This document shows, one piece after another, positions 26,771 to 36,529 of a stretch of DNA of 64,000 nucleotides. The position numbers were made by a program, and so were the translations under genes. How positions within the stretch are numbered: position 1 is the first letter of the stretch; every line of letters starts with the position of its first letter. The notes beneath the pieces are model-generated. The model was not told the DNA's origin, did no database searches, and was given only the letters and a program-made list of their open reading frames with translations. Origin of the DNA: Leptospira stimsonii (GTDB lineage Bacteria; Spirochaetota; Leptospiria; Leptospirales; Leptospiraceae); the NCBI RefSeq assembly GCF_003545885.1, contig NZ_QHCT01000004.1:215001-279000 (forward strand), given 5' to 3'.

Positions 26771-28336
26771 TCAAGGTTTTACAGGTTTATCACCTTGTCT
26801 TTCAGAAATTTGGACGAATTCTTCTGCATAAATCGAACTCATTTTAATCATTCCCGGAAAAGTAAAATGATGATAATCGCTGAAGTCCTGCATTCGGAGA
26901 GAATGTCTCAAATCACTGAAAACAACACCTTCCCCGGAAAGACCGTTTAAGAATGTAAGATGGTCCCGATACCAAGGAGAATTCTCATACCAATCCAGAC
27001 TGATCGGGTTCTCCGGATTGTTGATGATCCAGAGAGGAATTCGCTTTTTCCTTAAGAAATCGGTCAGTTTTTGCAAATACTCAAAATGAAGAACGGGGAC
27101 GAACTTTTCTTCGGCAATTCGGTGTTTGGCGTCGCGAAGCGCGATCAGATATCCGATCCCCGGTCTTTTATCGTAATCGTCCAGTAATCGAAAATTAAAG
27201 TATTTAGAATATTCTAAATCACTCATGTTTAAATATCGAAGGTCTTCCAGACGTTCCTCTCTTGTGTATTGCATTCCGTTCCGAGGAACGTCCGTTCCGA
27301 AGGTTTGCTGAAGACGAACTCCCAGAGAATCGTAGTTCCAATCTTTATTCTCCCCTTCCGCATAAAAGGGAGTCCAGGTATTGGAAAGTTCCGCGGTGAT
27401 CGGGACATTCTCCGATCCGTCCGAGAACGTTCGATCCGGAAGAATTTTTTTCCAACCGGGATCGGCAAACGTAAACGCTTGAACTCCATTCTTATTTCGG
27501 AATGTGATTTTCACGGGACCGGATTTGAGAACTTCGGGAACGATCTGAACCAAAAAGCCTTCTTTTCTCATCTTCGGAGTCAACAGAAAGGAAAACTTCT
27601 TACCGGTCCAGCCGAGAGAAGTCACACGCTCCGGAATCTGCACTCCGTTGTAGCCGTGATAGCTCGTATTCCTTCCGTAACGGTGATCATAGAGGGAACG
27701 AAGATTCTTCCAAAAAATATCCTTATAACGATAGAATCCGAAAAGATACGCCGTGATATACTCGGAGGTTTTTGCAAAACCAAGGACGGAAAAAAATTCC
27801 TTCGCAGTCTCCAGAGGGAATATAAATCGAGACTGAGGCGCTTCAAAAAAATTCAACGCGTCCAAGACTAAAATCTCGGAAGGGATCGTTTCGTTTTTAT
27901 TCGAAGGATCGAGAGAATACGCGCGGTGTAATCTCCAGTCGATAAAGTTGATCGGGAAAATCACAAAGTCCGGTCCCAAATCCGCGATCTTCTTTCTACA
28001 CAGCCAAGCGTCCAAAGGAGTCATTCCTGCATAAGATAAAAATTCCACTTCGATTTCTTTTCCGGTTCGTTTCAAAATTTCACGTTGAAAGGACTCGCGA
28101 TCGAAGGAATAGTGTGCGATGCTGGAACCGACGATGAGAATGCGCGGACGAAGTTTCGGTTTAGAAACTAGAGAATGATACTCGTAGAGAAAGTTATAAA
28201 AGTGATTCGAGCTCCAGGGAGATTCGTTCGGGACTTTCCAAATCAAAACGCGGAAAAAAAGAAAATCTAAAACGAATAGGAACAAAAAACCAGCTCCCAA
28301 TAAAATCCAATGTTTCTTTCCCGCCGAATAACTCAT
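26771..28336 (-). CDS. SGNH-hydrolase-like membrane-anchored protein, MBOAT partner
   Basis: A 521-residue protein with one N-terminal membrane span (residues 9-27) and a large outside domain. It has a [10 protein letters not shown] block (the GxS nucleophile segment of SGNH proteins) near residue 70, and DYHHFTFPG near the C terminus (the D-x-x-H catalytic dyad). Such proteins act with MBOAT proteins in O-acylation of exopolysaccharides or teichoic acids (AlgJ/AlgX, DltD, PatB types). An MBOAT gene lies 1.6 kb away on the same strand, with one gene on the opposite strand between. Substrate unknown. Confidence 0.75.
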   Translation of the reverse strand: MSYSAGKKHWILLGAGFLFLFVLDFLFFRVLIWKVPNESPWSSNHFYNFLYEYHSLVSKPKLRPRILIVGSSIAHYSFDRESFQREILKRTGKEIEVEFLSYAGMTPLDAWLCRKKIADLGPDFVIFPINFIDWRLHRAYSLDPSNKNETIPSEILVLDALNFFEAPQSRFIFPLETAKEFFSVLGFAKTSEYITAYLFGFYRYKDIFWKNLRSLYDHRYGRNTSYHGYNGVQIPERVTSLGWTGKKFSFLLTPKMRKEGFLVQIVPEVLKSGPVKITFRNKNGVQAFTFADPGWKKILPDRTFSDGSENVPITAELSNTWTPFYAEGENKDWNYDSLGVRLQQTFGTDVPRNGMQYTREERLEDLRYLNMSDLEYSKYFNFRLLDDYDKRPGIGYLIALRDAKHRIAEEKFVPVLHFEYLQKLTDFLRKKRIPLWIINNPENPISLDWYENSPWYRDHLTFLNGLSGEGVVFSDLRHSLRMQDFSDYHHFTFPGMIKMSSIYAEEFVQISERQGDKPVKP

Positions 28337-28432
28337 CTTAGGAAGAAGGATTCGAGAAAGCCTTGGCTTGTCCAGGATTAGTTCTTTTTTTAGCTTTACC
28401 CTTCGGAGAATCTATAAATCCTTTCGGAGAGA

Positions 28433-29974
28433 ATGTTCAAGTATGGAATCACCCTAATCCTATTCTTCCTATCCCTCTTTGTTTCTTTGGCCTTGAGTCC
28501 GGAAGAAATCTACCAAAACTCGGACATTCTTTATTTGCCGAGCCTGGCTTTGGACCTGTTTCGAGACAAAGGGAATTTTTTTTCTTGGTCCTTTACTCCC
28601 TCTCCCTATTTTTTTCCAGACTTCCCGATCGTATCGATTCTATTTTTGATCTTCGGAAACGCACAAAGGGCATTGTTGACGTTCGCGTTTTTACAAACGA
28701 TTTTATGTACGGTGTTACTCGAACGATTTTGGATCTTTCAAAGGGAGGAAAAAAAGAGAACACCGCTGACGAAAAAAGATACAAGAAGAATCAAATCCTG
28801 GATTCTGCTTTTTGTTTCCGGTTTGCTTTTGGCCGCACCGGAATTCCCGACCCTTTATATTCTATTTCTTCCTTCGATCCACGCAAGCGCCTTTCTCGTC
28901 GCGCTCTATGCATGGCCGCTTCTTCATAACAAACTTGATAAACGAAGAGCCGCTTATCTATTTATGTGGATCGTATTGACGATCGCCTCGGATCGGATCC
29001 TTGTGATAGAACTCGTAATTCCCGGAATTCTAGCCGGGTTTTTCTTTTCGGATTCAAAATCCTCGAATCGGAGTTGGAAACGATTTTTTCCGGAAAGTTC
29101 AAAGATTCTTCTTTTAGCGGGAATCGGAGGTTTGATTCTTCATACGATTCTTAAGTCGTTTTTATTCATTGAAAGGCCCGGAAAAATTCCAACGTTAGTC
29201 GCTTTTTCCCAAGCCCAAAAAGACGGAATTCGTTTTTTTACCGAGGCGCAAACCTGGATCAACTCGGGATTTAGGGAAGGGTTCCCAGTGGCGGCAACTT
29301 TATTCGTTTTTCTTTTGATCTCCCTTCTTTTCGGCCTTGTGAGAATTCGAAAAAGTAAGACGTGCGCCTTTCTGTTTTTCTTCTTTTTGATTCTTACCGT
29401 CGCACCGATCGCAAGCGGATCTTATATCGACGAATACAGCTTACGTTATGCGGCACCGGCGCTCATCCTCGCTCCGTTCTTTCTGATCTCGATCGCCGGA
29501 TTTCCGAGAAGAAATCTTACCCTAGGCATTTTTCTTTTATTTCTTCTAATTTGGAAAATCTCCGAAAAATCGCCGGAAGGACTCGAAAATAGGCTGATTC
29601 GACTCTCCCAGTGGGTACCACAGGAAACCGTGTGTTTGAACGAAATCGCGGAAAAAGAACCGATCACACTATCCATTGCCGATTTTTGGACTGCAAAAAA
29701 ACTTCTCATCTTTTCCGAGAAAAAAATTCCCGCTCTTCACGTTGCCTATGGAACATTAGAAGGATCTCATACGATTTCCAATCGGGATTGGTATTTAAAA
29801 GATTACAAAGGAACCTTCGCGGTTTTCACGAAAGGATTGGATGAGAATCGGGTATTGGAAGTGTACGGAGTTCCGTCCATGAAAGAGGTTTGCGGCGAAA
29901 CTTCGGTCTTTCTCTACAAGGATTCAACGAAAATCCAAGAAGCCCTCAAACGTCCGTTTCAGAAGACAAAGTAG
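28433..29974 (+). CDS. Polytopic membrane protein, glycosyltransferase-like
   Basis: A 513-residue protein with about ten hydrophobic spans in residues 5-385 and a C-terminal soluble segment of about 120 residues. Layout (short N-terminal loop with acidic [10 protein letters not shown], many spans, soluble C-terminal domain) resembles GT-C glycosyltransferases, but the diagnostic acidic motif is weak, so the assignment is uncertain. It lies between the SGNH gene and the MBOAT gene on the opposite strand, and its last 16 bases overlap the 3' end of the MBOAT gene. It could supply or modify the glycan that the other two acylate. Confidence 0.6.
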   Translation: MFKYGITLILFFLSLFVSLALSPEEIYQNSDILYLPSLALDLFRDKGNFFSWSFTPSPYFFPDFPIVSILFLIFGNAQRALLTFAFLQTILCTVLLERFWIFQREEKKRTPLTKKDTRRIKSWILLFVSGLLLAAPEFPTLYILFLPSIHASAFLVALYAWPLLHNKLDKRRAAYLFMWIVLTIASDRILVIELVIPGILAGFFFSDSKSSNRSWKRFFPESSKILLLAGIGGLILHTILKSFLFIERPGKIPTLVAFSQAQKDGIRFFTEAQTWINSGFREGFPVAATLFVFLLISLLFGLVRIRKSKTCAFLFFFFLILTVAPIASGSYIDEYSLRYAAPALILAPFFLISIAGFPRRNLTLGIFLLFLLIWKISEKSPEGLENRLIRLSQWVPQETVCLNEIAEKEPITLSIADFWTAKKLLIFSEKKIPALHVAYGTLEGSHTISNRDWYLKDYKGTFAVFTKGLDENRVLEVYGVPSMKEVCGETSVFLYKDSTKIQEALKRPFQKTK

Positions 29975-31407
29975 AGAAACGGTTTTGTTTCGACCGTCAG
30001 GACGACACCGATCATAAAACCGAGCGCGCTCAAAAAGGCGAAGAGCGACCAGTGAAGATTCTCGCGAAACCGGGAAAACGAACCGGAAGATTCTTCCTTT
30101 TTCCCGATCCAGGTCGCAAAAGCCAAAACGAAGAAAACGGTCAAGAATTGAGACTGCATCGTGTATGTGGGATCGATTCCATCGGAGAAACTGAAAAGTT
30201 TTTTTAAAATTCCGAACGAAGTCTCTATACTACGAGAACGAAAAAAAATCCAAATCAGACAAACGGTAAGAATTACGAAAATCTGATATAGCAAATCAAC
30301 TGCCTTCCGCGCGGCGGTTGATTCCATCCAGGGAAAACGCAAACGGTCCCGAACAAAACGTTCCAAAACAAGAAAAGTTCCGTGCAAAAAGCCCCAGATC
30401 ACAAAGTTCCAGCTCGGACCGTGCCATAGACCGCCGAGGATCATCGTGATCCAAAGATTGCGATACGTAAACAAACCGCCGATTCGATTTCCTCCGAGCG
30501 GGATGTAGAGATACTCGCGAAGCCAACCCGAAAGAGAGATATGCCAACGCCTCCAGAAATCCGAAAAACTCTTTGCCGTATACGGAAGTCGAAAGTTGTC
30601 CGGAAGACGAACTCCAAGAAGAAGCGCCGAACCGATGGCGATGTCCGAATAACCCGAAAAGTCGCAGTAGATCTGAACGGAATAGGAAAGAACTCCCATC
30701 CATGCAAAAAGACTTGAGACTTCGTTCGGAGATTGATAAGCGAAATCGGAGATGACCGAAATTCGATCCGCAATCACCGCCTTTTTCACGAAACCCACAA
30801 GGATCAGCCAGATCGCTTCTCGAAGAGGAATGTTCTCCCAGCTAAAAAGAGATCGAAGTGCGGGCAAAAGAATTCTCGCGGACACGATCGGCCCCGCGAC
30901 CAACTGAGGAAAGAAGGAAAGAAAAAGGGAGTAGTGAAGGAAATTTCTTTCGGAAGGGATTTCCTTTCGATAAACGTCGATCGAGTAGCTTAAAGATTGA
31001 AACGTATAAAACGATATTCCAACCGGTAAAACGACTCGTAACGTAGGTTCCGAAACTTCAAAACCCAAAGAGGAAAGAAGAATCCGGAACGAATCCGTAA
31101 AAAAGTGAAAGTATTTAAAAAATCCAAGAACCGATAAATTACCGAAAAGAGACAAACCGAGAAGAATCCTTCGATTTCGAAGATTCTCCTGAGACTCCAA
31201 GGCACGACCCACCGAATAATCCAAAATCGTCGTAAAAAGGATCAAAACGCCAAAACGATAATCCCAGGAAAGATAAAAGAGATAACTTACAAAAAGCAAA
31301 AAGTAGAGAACGAACGAACTTCTCTTTGGATAAATCGCCGTAAGGAGCCAACGGACACACCAAACGATTGCAAAAAAAAGAAAGTACTGTGGAGTCGTAA
31401 AATTCAT
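29959..31407 (-). CDS. MBOAT family O-acyltransferase
   Basis: A 482-residue polytopic membrane protein of the MBOAT family (DltB/AlgI type). The conserved catalytic His is in [19 protein letters not shown] (about residues 325-345), and the family block [20 protein letters not shown] precedes it. It transfers an acyl group across the membrane to an extracellular glycan together with an SGNH partner. The probable partner is the gene at 26771-28336, which lies downstream on the same strand. The likely target is a surface polysaccharide, but that is inferred only from family. Confidence 0.93.
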   Translation of the reverse strand: MNFTTPQYFLFFAIVWCVRWLLTAIYPKRSSFVLYFLLFVSYLFYLSWDYRFGVLILFTTILDYSVGRALESQENLRNRRILLGLSLFGNLSVLGFFKYFHFFTDSFRILLSSLGFEVSEPTLRVVLPVGISFYTFQSLSYSIDVYRKEIPSERNFLHYSLFLSFFPQLVAGPIVSARILLPALRSLFSWENIPLREAIWLILVGFVKKAVIADRISVISDFAYQSPNEVSSLFAWMGVLSYSVQIYCDFSGYSDIAIGSALLLGVRLPDNFRLPYTAKSFSDFWRRWHISLSGWLREYLYIPLGGNRIGGLFTYRNLWITMILGGLWHGPSWNFVIWGFLHGTFLVLERFVRDRLRFPWMESTAARKAVDLLYQIFVILTVCLIWIFFRSRSIETSFGILKKLFSFSDGIDPTYTMQSQFLTVFFVLAFATWIGKKEESSGSFSRFRENLHWSLFAFLSALGFMIGVVLTVETKPFLYFVF

Positions 31408-31567
31408 TGAAAGAGTTTGTGCGTCCGAATCCAGGATTCGTATAAAACCGAAATCCTCCAGTCGTTTTTCAATTCAGCGCGGATTCCGAGGAGAAAAGAA
31501 TCTGAAAGATTTATCGAACGATATCATCCAATCGATCCAAAAAGCCGTTTCCGAAATTCCGGAATCG

Positions 31568-33019
31568 ATGTCAGAGGAGCTTCGATTTGAAGTGGAGATG
31601 TTTCTATCCAAGATAAAACTTTTAGGATGGAAAGAATCCAATCCAAAGGAAGAGTTCGATCGAGCTGAAATTCGACAAACTCTGTTCCTATTCTTAAGAG
31701 AAGACATGGTCTATTCTCTTCAAAAAATTCTTTCGGGAACGGAGTTCGTAAACGAGTCCTTTCCTGATCTCACTCCGATCCACAGGGAAATTCTGGCGAT
31801 TCTGAAAGAATTGGGCAACTATCATCATCCGCATCCGGGGAGGGATTACTCCCGAATTTCGCTCTTAGAATCGTGGTTCCAAGGGCTTTCCAAAACATGG
31901 ACGTTTTCCCTGCAAAGGGTTGTGGACACGTTCCAGATCTATCGCTGGAAACTTTATTCATTCAGCAAAGATCGTCCTTTTACGTATCAGAATCCGGAAC
32001 AGGTGATCCAAAGGATTCTCTCTCCCGAAAGCTCCGGGTTAAACTTCACTCAGATCTACGATGCAGAACTTCTCTTACGTAAGAATTTTCAGTTTTTTCT
32101 TTTGAGAAGAATCGGCGTCGAAAACCGACTCAAATACCTGATTTCCGCGGAAATTCTCGGAAAAGAATCGGACTCTCTGATCCAAAGGCTTCACGAAGTC
32201 ATATCAAACCAGCTCGAACAACTGCTCAATGCACGGCAGTTAGAACACGAGCACATACTCAAGGAGAAACTGGATTTAGAAAAAGAATTCCGACAGGCGG
32301 AAAAAATTCAGAAAAAATCGCTACACGCGGACGTTCCAGGGCCGGAAGAAAAAGTAAGAATCGAAATTCTCTACAAACCGGTGCTTCCTGTGGGTGGGGA
32401 CTTCTACACTGTCCGCCGAATTTCCGGCACCGAATATGGAATTTTTATCGCCGACATCTCCGGTCATGGAATCGGAGCCGCGCTCTTCTTTAACACTCTC
32501 AAGTCCAGTTTCGAAAAAAACTCCGCTTATTGGGAAAGGCCTGGGAAGCTTCTCCGAAAGATCAACGAAGAGGTTTATGGCAAGTTAAACGATAATTTTA
32601 TAACTGGAATCTACCTCTACCTGAATGTGAAGAAAAAGACCCTTAAATACGCCAATGCTGGGCATAATAAAGGGATTATTTTTAATCACATAGAAGCGCG
32701 AAATAAACTGCGCTTTCTCTCTCCAGGTGGAAAGGTCCTTGGGATTTTTCCAAGAATGGAATACAAAGAACGAGAATTTAAGCTTAAGGCAGGAGATCGA
32801 ATCGCCGTTTTCACCGATGGAATCCCTGAAACCCACAATCTGGATCAACAAATGCTTGGGGACCGAGAGCTTTACCGCTGGCTCATCGCGAAAAAACCTA
32901 CTGCTGAAGAAAATCTCCCGCTCTCAGTCATTCAAAGGATCGAAAAAGACCTTTCAACCTTTCGCGGGGATCCTCGAGCAGAAGACGATATTTGCTTAAT
33001 TATAATCGATATTCAATAA
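31568..33019 (+). CDS. SpoIIE-type PP2C serine phosphatase (RsbU-like)
   Basis: Residues 1-240 are helical with a coiled coil near 205-245; residues 250-483 form a PP2C-SpoIIE domain: GGDFYTVRRISG, the metal-binding DISGHGIGAALF, NAGHNKGIIF, FTDGIPETHN and the closing RAEDDICLIII. Such phosphatases reset anti-sigma-antagonist switches. The ATG at 31568 has no ribosome site. The frame stays open upstream with no ATG, GTG or TTG, but a CTG at 31502 lies 8 bases after GAGGAG and would add 22 residues (DLSNDIIQSIQKAVSEIPES and preceding LK) of coding character. The CTG may be the true start. Its partners are not adjacent. Confidence 0.9.
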   Translation: MSEELRFEVEMFLSKIKLLGWKESNPKEEFDRAEIRQTLFLFLREDMVYSLQKILSGTEFVNESFPDLTPIHREILAILKELGNYHHPHPGRDYSRISLLESWFQGLSKTWTFSLQRVVDTFQIYRWKLYSFSKDRPFTYQNPEQVIQRILSPESSGLNFTQIYDAELLLRKNFQFFLLRRIGVENRLKYLISAEILGKESDSLIQRLHEVISNQLEQLLNARQLEHEHILKEKLDLEKEFRQAEKIQKKSLHADVPGPEEKVRIEILYKPVLPVGGDFYTVRRISGTEYGIFIADISGHGIGAALFFNTLKSSFEKNSAYWERPGKLLRKINEEVYGKLNDNFITGIYLYLNVKKKTLKYANAGHNKGIIFNHIEARNKLRFLSPGGKVLGIFPRMEYKEREFKLKAGDRIAVFTDGIPETHNLDQQMLGDRELYRWLIAKKPTAEENLPLSVIQRIEKDLSTFRGDPRAEDDICLIIIDIQ

Positions 33020-33070
33020 TTTGATTAATTTTAATCACTTATATATAAGTATATTTAATCAATATTTCAA

Positions 33071-33286
33071 TCAAACTGTCCATTTGTTTTTTACGCCGCA
33101 ATTTGGGCATAATGCCGTAATCTCTGCTTTCACACGCCTTCCTTTCGGAGTTTCTACCTTTCCAATGGCTACGAACTCAAAATCGACGCCTTCCGGGACA
33201 TAATGACCCGCTCCGTATTTCGCGGAGCCTTCAATCATATAGGAACAGGCATGACAGCGGACTCTTAATTTTATTACTTCAGCCAT
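33071..33286 (-). CDS. Small zinc-ribbon-like protein
   Basis: A 71-residue protein with two CxxC pairs (CHAC near residue 12 and CPNC near 62) flanking a strand-rich core, the pattern of a small zinc ribbon. Start chosen at the ATG 33286 (MAEVIKLRV); an ATG at 33352 would add 22 residues. The ribosome site is weak in either case. Function unknown; the fold would suit a nucleic-acid or protein-binding adaptor. The convergent phosphatase gene ends 52 bases away. Confidence 0.65.
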   Translation of the reverse strand: MAEVIKLRVRCHACSYMIEGSAKYGAGHYVPEGVDFEFVAIGKVETPKGRRVKAEITALCPNCGVKNKWTV

Positions 33287-33973
33287 GAGTTTGGTCTCTA
33301 TTCTCTGGATTACGGCGCCATTCGTAAAACACTTTTCCTGCCAGGCCTTCATTTGCAGGAATTCTTCCTACACATGACATTCTGGCAAGTATTTAAACAT
33401 AAGTTAAATGCAAATAGTTGCCTTTCTTTGGATCGTGCAGAAAGGCACGGGCAACTCTATAAGCCCTCTATGAAACGTTTCCCTGGAACTTGCACCTGCC
33501 CGTTTTTCGTCGTTTTCGAATGATGTAGTCACTTCGATTCTTTTTTCTCGCAGATTGGATTAAATCAATTTTTGGAAAATTTTTCTCACAGAGAGGCCGG
33601 GTATCCTGCCCGTCTGCCCAGTTACTACCTAAAGTCCTTGCTTAAAGTCGAAAATCCGGCACCCCCTGTAAGGACAGGCGCTTCCGCTGATAAAAAACTG
33701 ACTAAAAATGAGCAGCACATTTAAGAGACATAGTTTTTTTCACTCGCCTCCAATGCGTAGAAAATCATTTCTTTGGCAATCTGCCCGCGACGGGATAAAA
33801 AGATCGAAAACGCCCAAATTTTAGCATGTCGGACATCCGGCACTTCTACAACTGCCCGCAATTAGGCGACCAAAACGGGAGATCGGCAGGCTTGGCCATT
33901 CTCAGTCCACAAGTGCCCGTTTTTTGGCATTTAGAAAATTGGGTTTCCGCCCTGTGCGCCGCACAGGGACTTT
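33287..33973. other. Intergenic region with clustered TGCCCG hexamers
   Basis: About 690 bases without a supported gene. The hexamer TGCCCG (or its complement) occurs at 33448-33453 (reverse), 33497-33502, 33607-33612, 33782-33787, 33853-33858 and 33914-33919, with a TGCCCA at 33615. Chance would give well under one copy in this length. A palindrome TGTCGGACATCCGGCA at 33827-33842 resembles the par-linked palindromes at 37922 and 38222. The role is unknown; iteron-like binding sites are one possibility. Confidence 0.4.
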
Positions 33974-34354
33974 TTAGCGTTTTATTGCTTTTTTGGAGGA
34001 AGTCTTTTTTGCGGTGGTTTTTGGAGGCTCCGAAGAAAGCCCATTTTGTTTTTCGGAAGTCTTCGAATGTGACGGCGCGTCAAAGTTCGTGTCGATCCCC
34101 TGCTTTCGGTTTCTTTTTACCATATACACAAAATGTCTTATGTATTGGCCATAAGGTTCCGGGAGCGTTTTAGGATCAAAGTCGGTCGGATTGTCTAAAA
34201 GAGATTTTACTACGACCTGGCTCAGGTCCTCTTTGCTAGTCATCATAATCGTCTCTAGACGTTTACAAATTTCGTAATCATTTACTTCGAGAGACATCTT
34301 TTTCATTGCATTGAGCAACTTTTGAAAAGAGGACCGTTTCACTTTGGAAGCCAT
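33974..34354 (-). CDS. Hypothetical protein with lysine-rich tail
   Basis: A 126-residue protein with an N-terminal helical part (MASKVKRSSFQKLLNAMKKM) and a basic C-terminal tail (KTTAKKTSSKKAIKR). I chose the ATG at 34354; a TTG at 34360 would add two residues. No ribosome site is obvious. The basic tail suggests nucleic-acid binding, but nothing more can be said. It follows the exported hypothetical gene by about 50 bases on the same strand. Confidence 0.6.
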   Translation of the reverse strand: MASKVKRSSFQKLLNAMKKMSLEVNDYEICKRLETIMMTSKEDLSQVVVKSLLDNPTDFDPKTLPEPYGQYIRHFVYMVKRNRKQGIDTNFDAPSHSKTSEKQNGLSSEPPKTTAKKTSSKKAIKR

Positions 34355-34401
34355 AGACAAAGATTTTCAACCTCGGGCTGAAAAACAAACAAATTTAGAT
34401 T

Positions 34402-35430
34402 TTATCCGACCAGCGAATTAGGAGGAGAGAATTTCTTGGAAGATGAGGGATTTGATTTTTCTTGAAGTTCGTTTTTAACGAAAGAACGGTGCGAACCCAT
34501 TTTTGTGATTTGTTCTAGTTCCCAGGAAGGTTTCATGCAAGACAGGAGCTCCCGCAAAGTTCTTTGGAAGTAGGCAGAAATGATTGCTTCACTATGGCTT
34601 GACTCCCAATTCTCTATCGCTGAAGTTCTCTGCAAAAAGAGTGGAGATCTACCCAAATCCTCAAGCGATTGTCCCGGTCTAAACGTTCGAACGAAATCCC
34701 AGTCCGTAGGCCCAGAATTTTGATCTTCCGAGATCGGCGTATTCATATTCCTGAAACCAGAAACAAACCGAGTGGGCTCTTTAGACCACAAATCCAATCT
34801 TAAAGCCAAAGGGAAATAGCCAAAATTCTTACTCCGCGCAATGGCAAAAACCCCCTGCTCTCTATCGAAGGAACAGGAATTCTCTCCCGCGAAACGGTGC
34901 AGAACAAGGGAACATTCTTCCGATCCGGTTTGGAAAATAGAGCGAACTCCGTTTTTACGATCCTTTTTCACAGAAGAGTTTTCAAGAACCCTTGGCCACT
35001 GGTGAGCCATTCGAGAGGCGGAAACGTCTTCGGTTAGAAATGAGAAAAGAGCGGAACCAAAACCAAAATCGACGGCGCGCAAAACGGAAAGGCAAAGATT
35101 CCCATTTTGATTCCACCTTTCGTCGCCGGTTTGCGTAAAGGAGGAAGAAGTAGAATTCTGAATTTTCAACGACGAGGTTTTCGAGATTTTATTTTTAGAA
35201 GAAAAGATCGCCCGATTCTTCTGAGAGAAAGGAGAAACTTCCCAATCCAAATCGATATTGCCGACCAAGGGAGAGGAAAGAACGCGATTCACTTCCGACT
35301 GATGAATCGATTTTTCCGGAACTTCCGAAATCTCATTTTCTTCGGCGGACAAGGTTCCGGACATACCGAGCCCGAGAGACCCGATAAGCAATATTTGTGC
35401 CAAAAAATTTATTTGAGATCGAAAAAACAT
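34402..35430 (-). CDS. Hypothetical exported protein
   Basis: A 342-residue protein with a signal peptide (residues 1-28; hydrophobic core ILLIGSLGLGMSG, cleavage near LSAEE). No lipobox is seen, so it is likely soluble in the periplasm. The mature part is rich in Ser, Asn and Gln and has no recognised domain. It lies upstream of the lysine-tailed gene and downstream of an unknown gene on the same strand. Confidence 0.7.
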   Translation of the reverse strand: MFFRSQINFLAQILLIGSLGLGMSGTLSAEENEISEVPEKSIHQSEVNRVLSSPLVGNIDLDWEVSPFSQKNRAIFSSKNKISKTSSLKIQNSTSSSFTQTGDERWNQNGNLCLSVLRAVDFGFGSALFSFLTEDVSASRMAHQWPRVLENSSVKKDRKNGVRSIFQTGSEECSLVLHRFAGENSCSFDREQGVFAIARSKNFGYFPLALRLDLWSKEPTRFVSGFRNMNTPISEDQNSGPTDWDFVRTFRPGQSLEDLGRSPLFLQRTSAIENWESSHSEAIISAYFQRTLRELLSCMKPSWELEQITKMGSHRSFVKNELQEKSNPSSSKKFSPPNSLVG

Positions 35431-35512
35431 AGCAATTTTCTTTAATTTGGCCGTTTTTCAGGAAAAAGGAAGCATTTTTTCACCGTTTTCGGTGTTTTTT
35501 TAAGAATTTTCC

Positions 35513-36526
35513 CTACGCGCTCTTCCGGAAAAACCGCTTCACGCGGAGCTTCCATTCCCAAAGAATAATTCCTTTTTCCTCTTCTTCGGCTCGCTCCTGT
35601 TCTTTTTCCAAAAGCGCGTAACACATACTTGCAATCTCAGGACCAAAATTCTTCTCGAGTTCGATTTCGAATTCGGGAACTTTCATCTCTAAGATTAATT
35701 CCGCCAGACGAAACCCTTCATCCAAACTTTGAAGTTTTGGTTTTATTTGTTTGAGTTCCTCTTTTTCAAATTCATTCCGAATCATGACCGAGAAAAAAGT
35801 TCGAATAAAAGAGACCTCTTCCGGCTTTAATTGGAAATCGAGAAGAAGTTGTTTTACCTTTTCTATATCCATTCTTCTCAAATGAATCCGAGCCAAGAAG
35901 ACCGGATTTCCGGAGTGAATATTCAGATTTCCGGAATCCATAATATCCGCCGCGCGCACTCGGTTGAAATCTACGATTCCGGATTCTTTTCCCTTTGTGA
36001 CTTCTGCGGGAGCGGCTTCCGCCGCCTTGTGAAGTGCGACTTTTTTGCGAACGATCAACATGTTTAGAGCCGGAAAACGGATCTTCAAAGTGATCAAATC
36101 CTGTCGAGGATAGGATTCATCCAAGACCAAATGATGCATTTCAACGCCCTCGTCCCGAGAACGAATTAAGTCTTCGTTATTTTGAAAATGATACACAACG
36201 ACGGGAAGAACGTCGCAATCGCTCCCCGAATTGAGAAAAATAGTTCGGACCTCGTTCCCGGTATTGGAATGTTGATACGGAATTACAAGTTTTCCTTGTT
36301 TTACGTTCACAAAACTCAATTCTCCCAGACGAAAATGAGCGAGATTGAATTCCGAACCTAAAAAAACGACTCTGGGAACAGCCACGACAATCGAGCTATT
36401 TTTGGCTCCTCGAGGAACTTCGGGACCTTTTTGGGTAAAAACCACGTAGGTCATTTTCGCCAAACGAACTTTGACTAAAAAGCCACCCGGGGTTTTCCGC
36501 TCTTCGTATAAAGAATCAAGATCCAC
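35513..36526 (-). CDS. Hypothetical protein, operon with NtrC-like regulator
   Basis: A 337-residue soluble protein, not recognised. The N-terminal half (residues 1-165) is strand-rich; the C-terminal half is helical and charged ([20 protein letters not shown] and similar). No signal peptide. It starts 3 bases after the stop of the NtrC-like gene (36530), so it is surely in the same operon and probably works with that regulator. Confidence 0.75.
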   Translation of the reverse strand: MDLDSLYEERKTPGGFLVKVRLAKMTYVVFTQKGPEVPRGAKNSSIVVAVPRVVFLGSEFNLAHFRLGELSFVNVKQGKLVIPYQHSNTGNEVRTIFLNSGSDCDVLPVVVYHFQNNEDLIRSRDEGVEMHHLVLDESYPRQDLITLKIRFPALNMLIVRKKVALHKAAEAAPAEVTKGKESGIVDFNRVRAADIMDSGNLNIHSGNPVFLARIHLRRMDIEKVKQLLLDFQLKPEEVSFIRTFFSVMIRNEFEKEELKQIKPKLQSLDEGFRLAELILEMKVPEFEIELEKNFGPEIASMCYALLEKEQERAEEEEKGIILWEWKLRVKRFFRKSA

Positions 36527-36529
36527 TTT

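Noticed and set aside
28363..28929. 188-codon open frame on the + strand over the start of the polytopic membrane gene
   Set aside because: A different frame of the supported gene at 28433, without a family signal.
33826..34173. 115-codon open frame on the + strand
   Set aside because: Overlaps the gene at 33974-34354 on the other strand and lacks a ribosome site; composition does not look coding.
35442..35624. 60-codon frame on the minus strand
   Set aside because: Mostly inside the gene at 35513-36526 in another frame; no signal of its own.
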